Source of the DNA: CAVQBJ01 sp963710725
GTDB lineage: Bacteria > Actinomycetota > Thermoleophilia > Solirubrobacterales > Solirubrobacteraceae
Assembly (NCBI GenBank): GCA_963710725.1
Contig: CAVQBJ010000001.1
Location: 806,001 to 870,000, forward strand
Direction of reading: 5' to 3'
DNA length: 64,000 bases
The translations under genes were made by a program, and so were the position numbers. Within the stretch, counting starts at the first letter, position 1. Every line of letters begins with the position of its first letter. Positions 33,649 to 42,661 of the stretch are shown here, piece by piece. Under the pieces are notes generated by a model, which did not search any database, was not told the DNA's origin, and saw only the letters and a list, made by a program, of their open reading frames with translations.

Positions 33649-34413
33649 GTGCTGCTCGTTGTCGACGTCGGGAACACACAGACCCACTTCGGGACCTTCC
33701 GCGACCGCGTGCTCCAGGAGCACTGGCGCTTCGCCACCGTGCGCCAGTCGACCGCCGACGAGCTCGGCGCGGCGCTGCGCAACCTGCTCGAGCTGCGCGA
33801 GGTCTCGATGCGCGAGATCGACGCCTCGATCGTCTCGTCGACCGTGCCCGCGCTCGGCCCCGAGTGGCGCGACATGGCGGCGCGGTACCTCGGTCACGAG
33901 ATGCTCGTCGTCGGGCCGGGGGTGCGTACGGGCATGCCGATCCGCTACGACAACCCCCGCGAGATCGGTCCCGACCGGCTCGTCAACTCCGTCGCCGCTC
34001 ACGATCGCGTCGACGGGCCGTGCGTCGTCGTCGACTTCGGCACCGCGATCACCTACGACATCATCTCCGGCGAGGGCGAGTATCTCGGCGGCATCATCTC
34101 GCCGGGCGTGGAGATCTCGCTCGAGGCCCTCACCGAGCGAGCGGCGGCGCTCCCGAAGATCGACGTCAGCGCGCCGCGCTCGCTCATCGGCAAGACGACG
34201 GTCGACGCGATCCGCTCCGGCGTCGTGTACGGCACCGCCGGCCAGGTCGACTCGATCGTCCGCCGGCTGCGCGACGAGCTCGGCGCCGAGACGCACACGA
34301 TCGCCACCGGCGGCCTGTCTGGGGCGATCGTGCCCTACTGCGAGACCGTCAACGAGGTCGACGACCTGCTGACGCTCACGGGCCTGCGTCTCATCCACGA
34401 GAAGAACGCGTAG
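33649..34413 (+). CDS. coaX: type III pantothenate kinase
   Basis: A 254-residue kinase for the first step of coenzyme A synthesis. VLLVVDVGNTQTHFG at the very start, DRLVNSVAA, VVVDFGTAITYDII and YLGGIISPGVEIS are the type III (Baf/CoaX) motifs of the ASKHA fold. I prefer GTG at 33649 to ATG at 33640: the GTG lies 7 nt after CATAAT and gives the N-terminus normal for the family (M-L-L-V-I-D-V-G-N-T), while the ATG would overlap the -10 box. Confidence 0.93.
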   Translation: MLLVVDVGNTQTHFGTFRDRVLQEHWRFATVRQSTADELGAALRNLLELREVSMREIDASIVSSTVPALGPEWRDMAARYLGHEMLVVGPGVRTGMPIRYDNPREIGPDRLVNSVAAHDRVDGPCVVVDFGTAITYDIISGEGEYLGGIISPGVEISLEALTERAAALPKIDVSAPRSLIGKTTVDAIRSGVVYGTAGQVDSIVRRLRDELGAETHTIATGGLSGAIVPYCETVNEVDDLLTLTGLRLIHEKNA

Positions 34414-34447
34414 ACGGCTGATCGCGCGAGCGCGGCACAATGGTGCG

Positions 34448-35494
34448 GTGACCGACCTCACCGCACCCTGGTCCCTGGGCCCGCTGCGCGTCCCCAACCG
34501 CGTCGCCCTCGCGCCGCTGGCCGGCATCGGCAACTGGTTCGTCCGCCTGCAGGCCCGCCGCTACGGCGCCGGCCTGGTGGTGTCCGAGATGGTCTCGAGC
34601 TTCGGTGTCCACTACGGCAACGAGCGCACCTGCAGCGAGCTGCTGCACATCCACCCCGACGAACGCGACGGCGGCATCGTGTCGATGCAGCTGTTCGGCT
34701 CGGATCCCGACGTGATGCGCTCCGCGGCCGCCCGGGTCGCCCAGGCCGGCGCGGACGTGATCGACCTCAACATGGGCTGCCCGGTGCCGAAGGTCTGTAA
34801 GACCGGCGCCGGCGCCGCGCTGCTGCGGGAGCCCCAGCGGGCCGTCGCGGTCGCGCGTGCCGCGGCGGAGGGCAGTGGGCTGCCGGTCACCGTCAAGCTG
34901 CGTTCCGGGCAGCGGCCCGGCGAGACCGACGGCGCCGACCTCGCCGAACGTCTGGTCGCCGATGCCGGCGTCGCCGCGATCGCCTTCCACCCCCGCTCGG
35001 CGGCCGTGCATCACAAGGGCCAGCCGGACTACGCGCTCGCCGCGCGCGTCGTCGAGCGTCTCGACGTGCCGGTCATCCTCACCGGTGGCCTGCGGGACGC
35101 GGCGGCCGTGCGCGCGGCGTACGAGCAGACCGGCGCGACCGCCGTGATGCTCGCCCGCGGCGCGCTCGGCAACCCATGGCTGTTCGCCGAGCTCCTCCAG
35201 GGCCGCGCGGCGCCGTCGCGCGCGGAGGTGCTCGCCGAGCTGCACTGGGTCTGCGACCGGGCGGCGGAGCACCTCGGCGACGAGCGCGCCGGGCGCTATC
35301 TGCGCAAGTTCTACCCGTGGTACCTCGAGCGAATGGCCCTGCCGCGGCCGGCGCTCAAGCGCGTGCAGGAGGAGCTGCAGCGCCTGGAGACCCTGGCCGG
35401 GGCGCGTGCTCGCCTCGACGCGCTCGCGGCGGAGGACGCCGCCTCCCACCGCGAACGGCGTGCCACGACGCCGGCGCTGTCGGGCGCGCGGTAG
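34448..35494 (+). CDS. tRNA-dihydrouridine synthase
   Basis: A 348-residue FMN enzyme that reduces uridines in tRNA D-loops. VALAPLAGIGNWFVRLQARRYGAGLVVSEM, the active Cys in DLNMGCPVPKVCKTGAGAALLR and MLARGALGNPWLF are diagnostic; it is closest in pattern to the DusB branch. The GTG start is 6 nt after CACAAT and 34 nt after the coaX stop. A hairpin and T-run at 35611-35627 follow downstream. Confidence 0.92.
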   Translation: MTDLTAPWSLGPLRVPNRVALAPLAGIGNWFVRLQARRYGAGLVVSEMVSSFGVHYGNERTCSELLHIHPDERDGGIVSMQLFGSDPDVMRSAAARVAQAGADVIDLNMGCPVPKVCKTGAGAALLREPQRAVAVARAAAEGSGLPVTVKLRSGQRPGETDGADLAERLVADAGVAAIAFHPRSAAVHHKGQPDYALAARVVERLDVPVILTGGLRDAAAVRAAYEQTGATAVMLARGALGNPWLFAELLQGRAAPSRAEVLAELHWVCDRAAEHLGDERAGRYLRKFYPWYLERMALPRPALKRVQEELQRLETLAGARARLDALAAEDAASHRERRATTPALSGAR

Positions 35495-35566
35495 TCACGG
35501 CGGGCCCGTTCCGACCCGGGGTGACCATGCGTCCAGCACCCTCCCGGAGGCCACGGGACACCCCGC

Positions 35567-35572
35567 TATACT
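35567..35572 (+). promoter_or_regulatory. -10 box upstream of greA
   Basis: TATACT is a near-consensus -10. It would start a transcript near 35579 that meets the terminator at 35611-35627 before reaching greA. No -35 is clear. Confidence 0.5.
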
Positions 35573-35610
35573 GCGCGCTCGCTCACCCCCCTGGGGGGCC
35601 GCGAACCCCG

Positions 35611-35627
35611 CCCGCCCGGCGGGTTTT
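35611..35627 (+). terminator. intrinsic terminator or attenuator before greA
   Basis: CCCGC-CCG-GCGGG followed by TTTT is a classical intrinsic terminator. It may end the dus transcript, but it lies downstream of the TATACT box, so it may also act as an attenuator in the greA leader. A second stem (CCCCC/GGGGG, about 35586-35598) precedes it. Confidence 0.6.
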
Positions 35628-35669
35628 GTACGCGGGCCCTGAAACGCACAGCCGGACGCGAGGGTTACA

Positions 35670-36152
35670 TTGCCGAAGGACGTCATCCTCACCCACGAAG
35701 GCCTCGAGAAGCTCCAGGACGAGCTCGAGGTGCTCTCCACCGCGAAGCGACGCGAGGTCGCCGAGCGCATCAAGGAAGCCCGCGAGTTCGGCGACATCTC
35801 CGAGAACTCGGAGTACGACGACGCCAAGAACGAGCAGGCGATGCTCGAGCAGCGCATCGCGTTGCTGCAGGAGAAGCTGCGCATGGCCACCGTCATTGAC
35901 GCCAAGGACGTCTCCACGGACGTCGTCCAGGTGGGCTCGGTCGTGCACGTGAAGGACGAGAAGACCGGCAAGTCGGTCAAGTACACGATCGTCGGCTCGG
36001 CCGAGGCCAAGCCCGAGGAGAACAAGCTCTCCAACGAGTCGCCGGTCGGGCGTGCCCTGCTCGGACACAAGCGCAACGACATCGTCGCGGTGCAGGTCCC
36101 CCGCGGACCGGCCCGCCAGTTGAAGATCACGAAGATCGACGTCGGCGTCTGA
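35670..36152 (+). CDS. greA: transcription elongation factor GreA
   Basis: A 160-residue factor that makes backtracked RNA polymerase cleave and resume. The N-terminal coiled coil bears the acidic tip (EFGDISENSEYDDAKNEQ) and the C-terminal FKBP-like domain has VHVKDEKTGKSVKYTIVGSAEA and SPVGRALLGHK. The start is TTG (TTGCCGAAGGAC), the only one that gives the family N-terminus. Its leader contains a promoter and an intrinsic terminator, so expression may be controlled by attenuation. Confidence 0.95.
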   Translation: MPKDVILTHEGLEKLQDELEVLSTAKRREVAERIKEAREFGDISENSEYDDAKNEQAMLEQRIALLQEKLRMATVIDAKDVSTDVVQVGSVVHVKDEKTGKSVKYTIVGSAEAKPEENKLSNESPVGRALLGHKRNDIVAVQVPRGPARQLKITKIDVGV

Positions 36153-36218
36153 GCGCGCCGCCGCCGGGCGACTCGGGCCCACCGGCCCCGCCCGCCCTGC
36201 GGCCGTAAGATCGCGCAC

Positions 36219-37712
36219 ATGAACGCCGACCCCGACGAGCCGGCGCGCGAGGCCGACGGCAGCGAGGGGGCCCTGCCCGAGCTGATCGCGGCCCGCCGCG
36301 GCAAGGCCGAGCGCCTGCGGGCGGCGGGCATCGAGCCGTTTCCGCACGCCTTCCCGGGCGTCACACCGATCGTCGAGGTCCTGAGCGCGCACGAGGACCT
36401 CGCCGCCGGTGAGGACACGGAGGCCCGATACCGCGTGGCCGGCCGGTTGCGTGCGAGGCGCGGACAGGGTGGGATGGCCTTTCTCGATATTGAGGACCGC
36501 AGCGGGCGCATCCAGCTGCAGGCCAAGCGCGACCTCCTCGGCTCCGAGCGGATGGATCGGCTGCTCGATCTCGACCTCGGTGACCTGCTCGGGGTCGACG
36601 GCGTGGCGTTCCGCTCGCGCCGGGGCGAGCTGACGCTGCGCGTGGAGGACTTCACGCTGCTCGCGAAGTCGCTGCGCCCGCCGCCCGACAAGTTCCACGG
36701 CCTGCAGGACGTCGAGACGCGCTTCCGACACCGCGAGCTCGACCTGATCGCCAATCAGGAGGCTCGGGAGCTGTTCATCACGCGGGCGCGCGTGATCGCC
36801 GCCGTGCGGGGATATCTCGATGAACAAGGCTTCATCGAAGCGGAGACGCCGGTCCTGCAGCCGCTGTACGGGGGTGCGCTCGCTCGTCCGTTCGTGACTC
36901 ACCACAACGCGCTGGACCGCGATCTGTACCTGCGCATCGCCACCGAGCTGTATCTCAAGCGGCTCATCGTGGGCGGCCTGGAGCGCGTCTACGAGCTGGG
37001 CAAGGACTTCCGCAACGAGGGGATCTCCTTCAAGCACAACCCCGAGTTCACGGTCATCGAGTGGTACGAGGCGTACGCCGACTACACCGACGAGATGACG
37101 CGCGTCGAGGCCGTCGTGTCCCAGGCCGCGCAGGCCATCGGCTACGACGGTCCGCTCAACCTCGCCCCTCCCTGGCCGCGTCGGCGGTTGACCGACGCGG
37201 TCGCCGAGGCCACCGGCGTCGATCCGCTGGCCCATCGTGACGCGGCGGCGCTGACCGCGATCATTCGCGAGCGTGGGCTGCTCGAGGACCCGGAGGGGCG
37301 CACGTGGGCGCAGCTCGTCGACGAACTGCTCTCCAAGCACGTCGAGCCCGCGATCACCGACCCGGTGTTCCTGATCGACTACCCGGTCGAGCTGTCGCCA
37401 TTCGCGAAGGTCCATCGCTCCGAGCCCGGGCTGGTCGAGCGCTTCGAGGCGTTCGCCGGCGGCATGGAGTTCGCGAACGCGTTCACCGAGCTCAACGATC
37501 CCGACGAGCAGCGGCGGCGCTTCGAGGCGCAGCGGCGCTACCGCGACGAGGGCGACGAACACGCTCAGCCCTTCGACGAGAGCTTCCTCGCCGCGCTCGA
37601 GCAGGGGATGCCCCCGACGGGCGGCGTCGGGGTCGGCATCGACCGCCTCGTCATGCTGCTGACCGGGCGCCGGTCGATCCGCGAGGTCGTCCTCTTCCCG
37701 GCCCTGCGCTGA
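36219..37712 (+). CDS. lysS: lysyl-tRNA synthetase, class II
   Basis: A 497-residue enzyme charging tRNA-Lys. N-terminal OB-fold anticodon domain (VAGRLRARRGQGGMAFLDIEDRSGRIQLQ), class II motif 2 (GKDFRNEGISFKHNPEFTVIEWYE) and motif 3 (GVGIDRLVMLLTGRRSIREVVLFP). ATG at 36219 follows TAAGAT by exactly 7 nt, a leaderless start. A GGCGCA-CTT-TGCGCC hairpin is 16 nt after the stop (37728-37742). Confidence 0.95.
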   Translation: MNADPDEPAREADGSEGALPELIAARRGKAERLRAAGIEPFPHAFPGVTPIVEVLSAHEDLAAGEDTEARYRVAGRLRARRGQGGMAFLDIEDRSGRIQLQAKRDLLGSERMDRLLDLDLGDLLGVDGVAFRSRRGELTLRVEDFTLLAKSLRPPPDKFHGLQDVETRFRHRELDLIANQEARELFITRARVIAAVRGYLDEQGFIEAETPVLQPLYGGALARPFVTHHNALDRDLYLRIATELYLKRLIVGGLERVYELGKDFRNEGISFKHNPEFTVIEWYEAYADYTDEMTRVEAVVSQAAQAIGYDGPLNLAPPWPRRRLTDAVAEATGVDPLAHRDAAALTAIIRERGLLEDPEGRTWAQLVDELLSKHVEPAITDPVFLIDYPVELSPFAKVHRSEPGLVERFEAFAGGMEFANAFTELNDPDEQRRRFEAQRRYRDEGDEHAQPFDESFLAALEQGMPPTGGVGVGIDRLVMLLTGRRSIREVVLFPALR

Positions 37713-38047
37713 CGCGGGCACGATCTGGGCGCACTTTGCGCCGCAGGGGATGGGAGGACCCTCAGCCGGACCCTCGCATGCGCTCAGGCCCGGGGGGCCG
37801 ATTGGTAGACTGGTCGCGGGGGTGCCGACCGGGCGGGCACTCATCTTTTTCGCGTTTTCTGACGAATAGAGAGGTACCGGAGCGCCACCGTCCCGCCAAC
37901 CACCTATCCTCGACTACCAGCGCGCCGGCGGTGCGATTCAAGTGACCACAGCCACGACCGACCAAAGGCTTAAGACCAGACCACCAGCACACACGTAGCG
38001 CTTCGCGCGTCGCCTCGACGCCGTATTCGCAGGAAGGAAGCAGGGAC
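37713..38047 (+). promoter_or_regulatory. lysS-clpC intergenic region, long clpC leader
   Basis: This 335-nt gap has no gene. It holds a perfect 6-bp hairpin after lysS (37728-37742), a TAGACT box (37806-37811) that could start a clpC mRNA about 230 nt before its ATG, a weak GTGCC/GGCAC stem (about 37822-37840) followed by a T-rich stretch, and a GGAAGGAAGCAGGG SD region before the ATG. No CIRCE or classical CtsR site was found. A long structured leader with heat or stress control is possible but not shown. Confidence 0.4.
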
Positions 38048-40639
38048 ATGTTCGAGCGATTCACAGAACGAGCCAGGCAGGTCGTCGTTCTCGCGCAGGA
38101 AGAGGCGCGGACGCTCAAGCACAACTACATCGGCACGGAGCACATCCTCCTCGGTCTGCTGCGCGAGGAGGAGGGGCTTGCGGCGAGGGTGCTCGAGAGC
38201 CTCGACATCACGGTCGAGCGCGTGCGCGCGCAGGTGGTCCGGATCGTCGGTTCGGGCGAGGAGGTCACGTCGGGGCAGATCCCGTTCACGCCGCGAGCCA
38301 AGAAGGTGCTCGAGCTGGCGCTGCGCGAGGCGCTCAGCCTCGGCCACAACTACATCGGCACGGAGCACATCCTGCTCGGCCTCGTGCGCGAGAACGAGGG
38401 CGTCGCGGCCCGCATCCTGCTCGACTTCGATGCCGACTCGGAGAAGATCCGCAACGAGGTGATCCGCATGCTGTCGGGGCCGGGCGGACGCCGCCAGGGC
38501 CAGACCGGCGCGGGCGCCGGAGCGGGCGCCGGCTCGGGTGGGTCCGAGGGCAAGAAGTCCTCGAAGCTGCTCGACCAGTTCGGAAGAAACCTCACCAAGC
38601 TCGCCGCCGAGGGCAAGCTCGACCCCGTCGTCGGGCGCGAGACCGAGATCGAGCGCATCATGCAGATCCTCTCTCGGCGCACGAAGAACAACCCGGTGCT
38701 CATCGGCGAGCCCGGCGTCGGCAAGACGGCCGTCGTCGAGGGCCTGGCCCAGCGCATCACGAACGCCGACGTGCCCGAGCTGCTCAAGAACAAGCAGATC
38801 TACACGCTCGACCTCGCGGCCCTCGTCGCGGGCTCGAAGTACCGCGGAGAATTTGAGGAGCGCCTCAAGAAGGTGATGAAGGAGATCACCCAGCGCGGCG
38901 ACATCATCCTGTTCATCGACGAGCTGCACAACCTCGTCGGCGCGGGTGCGGCCGAGGGCGCGATCGACGCGGCCTCGATCCTCAAGCCGGCGCTCGCCCG
39001 CGGCGAGCTGCAGACGATCGGCGCCACGACGCTCGACGAGTACCGCAAGTACCTCGAGCGCGACTCGGCGCTCGAGCGGCGCTTCCAGCAGATTCGCGTC
39101 GAGGAGCCGACGATCGAGCAGACCGTCGAGATCCTGCGCGGCCTGCGCGACCGCTACGAGCAGCACCACAAGGTGCAGATCACCGACGAGGCCCTGCAGG
39201 CCGCCGGCGATCTCGCCGATCGCTACATCTCCGACCGCTTCCTGCCCGATAAGGCGATCGACCTCATCGACGAGGCCGCCTCGCGGATGCGCATCAAGTC
39301 GATGACCTCGCCGCCGGCCAACCGCGAGCTCGAGGACGAGATCGAGACGACGCGCCGTCAGAAGGAGGCCGCGATCGAGGCACAGGAGTTCGAGAAGGCC
39401 GCGGCGCTGCGCGACAAGGAGCGCAAGCTGTCCAATCGCAAGCGCGAGCTCGAGGAGGAGTGGGAGTCCGGCGAGTCCGGCGAGCGGCCCTCGATCGGCG
39501 AGGAGGAGATCGCCGACATCGTCTCGATGTGGACCGGCATCCCGGTGTTCAAGCTCACCGAGGCCGAGACCCAGAAGCTCATGCGCATGGAGGACGAGCT
39601 GCACAAGCGCGTGATCGGCCAGCACCCGGCGATCGAGGTGATCTCGAAGGCGATCCGCCGTTCGCGGGCCGGCCTGAAGGATCCCAAGCGCCCGACCGGC
39701 TCGTTCATCTTCCTCGGGCCCTCGGGGGTCGGGAAGACCGAGCTCGCGCGCACGCTCGCCGAGTTCCTGTTCGGCGACGACGACGCGATGATCCGCATCG
39801 ACATGTCCGAGTACATGGAGAAGCACGCGGTGTCGCGCCTGGTCGGCTCGCCTCCGGGCTACATCGGCTACGACGAGGGCGGCCAGCTCACCGAGGCGGT
39901 GCGGCGCAAGCCGTACAGCGTGCTCCTGCTCGACGAGATCGAGAAGGCGCACCCGGACGTGTTCAACATCCTGCTGCAGATCCTCGAGGACGGCCGCCTC
40001 ACCGACGCCCAGGGGCGCACGGTGGACTTCCGCCACGCGATCGTGATCATGACGTCGAACATCGGGGCCGCCGAGATCGCCCGCAACACGCCGCTCGGCT
40101 TCGCGGTGTCCGAGGACGAGACCGGCATCACCTACGACGACATGAAGAACCGGATCATGGGCGAGCTCAAGAAGGTCTTCCGGCCCGAGTTCCTCAACCG
40201 CATCGATGACGTGATCGTCTTCCACAAGCTGCAGAAGGACGAGATCAAGCAGATCGTCGAGCTGCTGCTGCTGCGGATCCGCGAGTCGATGGCCGAGCGC
40301 GAGCTGCAGCTCGAGCTCACCGACCCGGCGAAGGACCTGCTCGTCGAGAAGGGCTGGGATCCCGCCATGGGCGCCCGTCCGCTGCGGCGCGCGATCCAGC
40401 GCTACATCGAGGATCCCCTGGCCGACTTCGTGCTGCGCGAGGAGCTCACGCCGGGCGCGACGGTCGTCGTCGATCCGATGCCCGAGGGCGAGGACGGCGA
40501 GGTGCGCCTCACGGTGGTGGCGCCCAAGAAGCAGAAGACGCCGGTGGGCGTCGGGGCGGAGGGCGGGACGCCCGAGCTCGCCGAGGGGGCCGACGCTCCC
40601 GTGGCCGATCCGCCGGCCGAGAACGCTCCCGCCGAGTAG
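38048..40639 (+). CDS. clpC: ClpC AAA+ unfoldase
   Basis: An 863-residue Hsp100 unfoldase that feeds ClpP. Two Clp-N repeats (residues 1-140, each with HNYIGTEHILLGL), first AAA domain with GEPGVGKTA, a middle UVR-type coiled coil (QEFEKAAALRDKERKLSNRKRELEEEW), second AAA domain with GPSGVGKTE, and a ClpP-docking region. The tail is acidic and Pro-rich. In Bacillus subtilis clpC is followed by radA, disA, ispD and ispF; here a 14-kb glycan island separates clpC from radA. Confidence 0.96.
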   Translation: MFERFTERARQVVVLAQEEARTLKHNYIGTEHILLGLLREEEGLAARVLESLDITVERVRAQVVRIVGSGEEVTSGQIPFTPRAKKVLELALREALSLGHNYIGTEHILLGLVRENEGVAARILLDFDADSEKIRNEVIRMLSGPGGRRQGQTGAGAGAGAGSGGSEGKKSSKLLDQFGRNLTKLAAEGKLDPVVGRETEIERIMQILSRRTKNNPVLIGEPGVGKTAVVEGLAQRITNADVPELLKNKQIYTLDLAALVAGSKYRGEFEERLKKVMKEITQRGDIILFIDELHNLVGAGAAEGAIDAASILKPALARGELQTIGATTLDEYRKYLERDSALERRFQQIRVEEPTIEQTVEILRGLRDRYEQHHKVQITDEALQAAGDLADRYISDRFLPDKAIDLIDEAASRMRIKSMTSPPANRELEDEIETTRRQKEAAIEAQEFEKAAALRDKERKLSNRKRELEEEWESGESGERPSIGEEEIADIVSMWTGIPVFKLTEAETQKLMRMEDELHKRVIGQHPAIEVISKAIRRSRAGLKDPKRPTGSFIFLGPSGVGKTELARTLAEFLFGDDDAMIRIDMSEYMEKHAVSRLVGSPPGYIGYDEGGQLTEAVRRKPYSVLLLDEIEKAHPDVFNILLQILEDGRLTDAQGRTVDFRHAIVIMTSNIGAAEIARNTPLGFAVSEDETGITYDDMKNRIMGELKKVFRPEFLNRIDDVIVFHKLQKDEIKQIVELLLLRIRESMAERELQLELTDPAKDLLVEKGWDPAMGARPLRRAIQRYIEDPLADFVLREELTPGATVVVDPMPEGEDGEVRLTVVAPKKQKTPVGVGAEGGTPELAEGADAPVADPPAENAPAE

Positions 40640-40656
40640 CTTCGCGTAGACGTCTC

Positions 40657-40679
40657 GCCGGCCCGTCTTGCGGGCCGGC
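40657..40679 (+). terminator. clpC terminator hairpin
   Basis: GCCGGCCCG and its exact complement form a 9-bp stem with the loop TCTTG, 17 nt after the clpC stop. No U-tract. It marks the left border of the glycan island. Confidence 0.6.
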
Positions 40680-40785
40680 GGGCCGCCGTGCTTCGCTGCG
40701 GGCACCCTTCCGCTCCGATCCTCAAGGACCAGCGCTGGGTGCCGATCTCTCTGGCGACCGCGCGAGCGCCGACGAGGAGATGTCA

Positions 40786-41613
40786 ATGACCGAGGCTGCC
40801 GGCTTCACCCACGCCCCCGCGCAGGATGCGGGGATCGCTGCTGTCCCATCGCTGCCGTTCGAGGTTGCGGGCTTCACGGCGCACAACATTGAGTTGCCCG
40901 GCGGACTGCAGACGGCTCCGCAGTTCGGGCTGCTCGCCGACGATCAGCACGCGCAGGCGGCGTTGCGCTCGGCGCTTGCGTTCGCACCGATCACCGACCC
41001 CGGTCGCCCGCCGCGCGTCGCCGACCTCGGGTGCCTGGAGGGCGGCTATGCCGTGGAGTTCGCCCGCGCCGGCTACGAGGCGATCGGCATCGAGGCGCGA
41101 GAGAAGAGTTTTCAGCGCTGCGAGTTCGTGCGCGAGGCAGTCGGGCTTCCCAACCTGAGCTTCGTCCACGATGACGTCCGAAACATCGCGCGTCACGGGC
41201 CGTTCGACGTGGTCTTCTGCTGCGGCCTGCTGTACCACCTCGAGGATCCGGCCGCGTTCTTGGAGCTCATCGGCGCACTGACCTCGCGCCTGCTCCTGCT
41301 GCACACGCACTTCGCCACCGTCGAGCCGCCGTCGACCTTTCCGCTCGGAGAGCTGACCGAGCACGAGGGTTTACGTGGTCGCTGGTATCACGAGTTCTCC
41401 GCGGACATTACGCGTGAGGCCATGGAGGATTCCGTGTGGGCGTCGTGGAACAACCCGGTCTCGTTCTGGCCAGTGCGCAATGAGCTGCACTATGCGATCC
41501 AGCGCGCGGGGTTCCCGCTCGTCTACGAGCAGCTCGACTGGCTCGGTGACATTCGCGCGAGCGGCTACATCGACGAGCACAGCCGCAGCCTGTTCGTCGG
41601 CGCCAAGCCCTGA
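40786..41613 (+). CDS. SAM-dependent methyltransferase
   Basis: A 275-residue class I methyltransferase: SAM motif I VADLGCLEGGYAVEFARAG (about residues 83-101), acidic residue in IGIEAREKS, motif IV in FDVVFCCGLLYHLEDPAAF. The pattern is that of small-molecule methyltransferases in glycan or secondary-metabolite clusters. ATG at 40786 has a GAGGAG SD 5 nt upstream, better than the ATG at 40780. It is the first gene of the island and faces rfbF-like gene convergently. The acceptor is unknown. Confidence 0.75.
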   Translation: MTEAAGFTHAPAQDAGIAAVPSLPFEVAGFTAHNIELPGGLQTAPQFGLLADDQHAQAALRSALAFAPITDPGRPPRVADLGCLEGGYAVEFARAGYEAIGIEAREKSFQRCEFVREAVGLPNLSFVHDDVRNIARHGPFDVVFCCGLLYHLEDPAAFLELIGALTSRLLLLHTHFATVEPPSTFPLGELTEHEGLRGRWYHEFSADITREAMEDSVWASWNNPVSFWPVRNELHYAIQRAGFPLVYEQLDWLGDIRASGYIDEHSRSLFVGAKP

Positions 41614-41695
41614 CAGCACGCTTCGCCGAGGGTTCGCGAGCGTCCACCTAGAGCCGGCGCGGCACGATCGTGGCGCCCGGGGCGACGCGGCCGCG

Positions 41696-42583
41696 TCAGC
41701 GACGGACGGAGCGCAGGAGCGAGTCGACGGCGTCTGAGCTGCGCCGCGTGGGGTGGGGGGGCAGAGCCGGGGCAAGACCGCGGTCGTCCCAGATCCGCCA
41801 GGGAGCGTCGCCCCCGTCCCACAGCTTGCGCAGGTATTCGACATCGCGGATCGTGTCGGCGCACTGCCAGAACCCGTCATGCGGGAACACTCGGAGCTCG
41901 CCGTCGCGCACGAGACCCTCGAGTGGCTCGCGTTCGAGCACGCAGGTGGGATCAGACGAGAGTCGCTCCAGCACGTCGCGTTGGAAGACGAAGAAGCCGC
42001 CGGAGATGCGGTCGCCGCCCTCGGGCTTCTCGGCGAACCCGGTCACGACGGGGCCGTCGAGTACGAGCTCGCCGAACCGCGACGGTGGGATCACGCCGGT
42101 GACGGTCGCCAGCCGCCCGTGCGAGCGGTGGAACTCGAGCAGCCTGTCGATGTCGACGTCCGCGACGCCGTCGCCGTAGGTGCACATGAACAGATCCGCG
42201 TCGCCGAGCGCGTGCTCGACGCGCTTGACCCGCGCCCCGGTCATCGAGCTCTCGCCGGTGTCGACGAGCGTGACGCGCCAGTCCTCGATGTCGCCCGTCG
42301 CGTACTCGACGGCACCCTCGGCGAGCGAGATCGTGACGTCGGAGCGCAGCGCGTGGTAGTCGAGGAAGTAGCGCTTGATGACGTCGCCGCGGTAGCCGAG
42401 GGCACAGACGAAGTCACCGAAGCCGTGCGTGGCGTAGATCTTCATGATGTGCCAGAGCAGCGGCCGGTCGCCGACCTCGACCATCGGCTTGGGCCGGTAC
42501 TCGGTCTCTTCGCGCATGCGCGTGCCCAGCCCGCCGCACAGCAACACGACGCGGGGGGCGCTCCGTTGACCGTCGAGGGACAT
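41696..42583 (-). CDS. glucose-1-phosphate cytidylyltransferase
   Basis: A 295-residue nucleotidyltransferase making CDP-glucose, the entry to CDP-deoxysugars (RfbF family). VVLLCGGLGTRMREETEYRPKPMVEVGDRPLLWHIMK is diagnostic, with the RfbF-type EETExxPKPM instead of the RmlA sequence; further signatures are FVCALGYRGDVIKRYF, TYGDGVADVDI and GFWQCADTIRD. Divergent from the epimerase operon with a 78-nt gap. No CDP-glucose 4,6-dehydratase (RfbG) is seen in the window, so the pathway is incomplete here. Confidence 0.88.
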   Translation of the reverse strand: MSLDGQRSAPRVVLLCGGLGTRMREETEYRPKPMVEVGDRPLLWHIMKIYATHGFGDFVCALGYRGDVIKRYFLDYHALRSDVTISLAEGAVEYATGDIEDWRVTLVDTGESSMTGARVKRVEHALGDADLFMCTYGDGVADVDIDRLLEFHRSHGRLATVTGVIPPSRFGELVLDGPVVTGFAEKPEGGDRISGGFFVFQRDVLERLSSDPTCVLEREPLEGLVRDGELRVFPHDGFWQCADTIRDVEYLRKLWDGGDAPWRIWDDRGLAPALPPHPTRRSSDAVDSLLRSVRR

Positions 42584-42661
42584 GTCAGCCTCGTTATCGG
42601 CTGGGATGGACGGAGGTTGAGCGGGCCTCAAGTTCCGGTCGAGGGCGCCGAGTACGCGGGC

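Noticed and set aside
37713..38047. CtsR or CIRCE site before clpC
   Set aside because: No GGTCAAA tandem and no CIRCE inverted repeat; only distant TGGTAG/CTACCA matches.
37970..40786. Very long open frame antisense to clpC
   Set aside because: Stops are rare on the opposite strand of GC-rich coding DNA; the clpC frame encodes a full conserved protein and the antisense one matches nothing.
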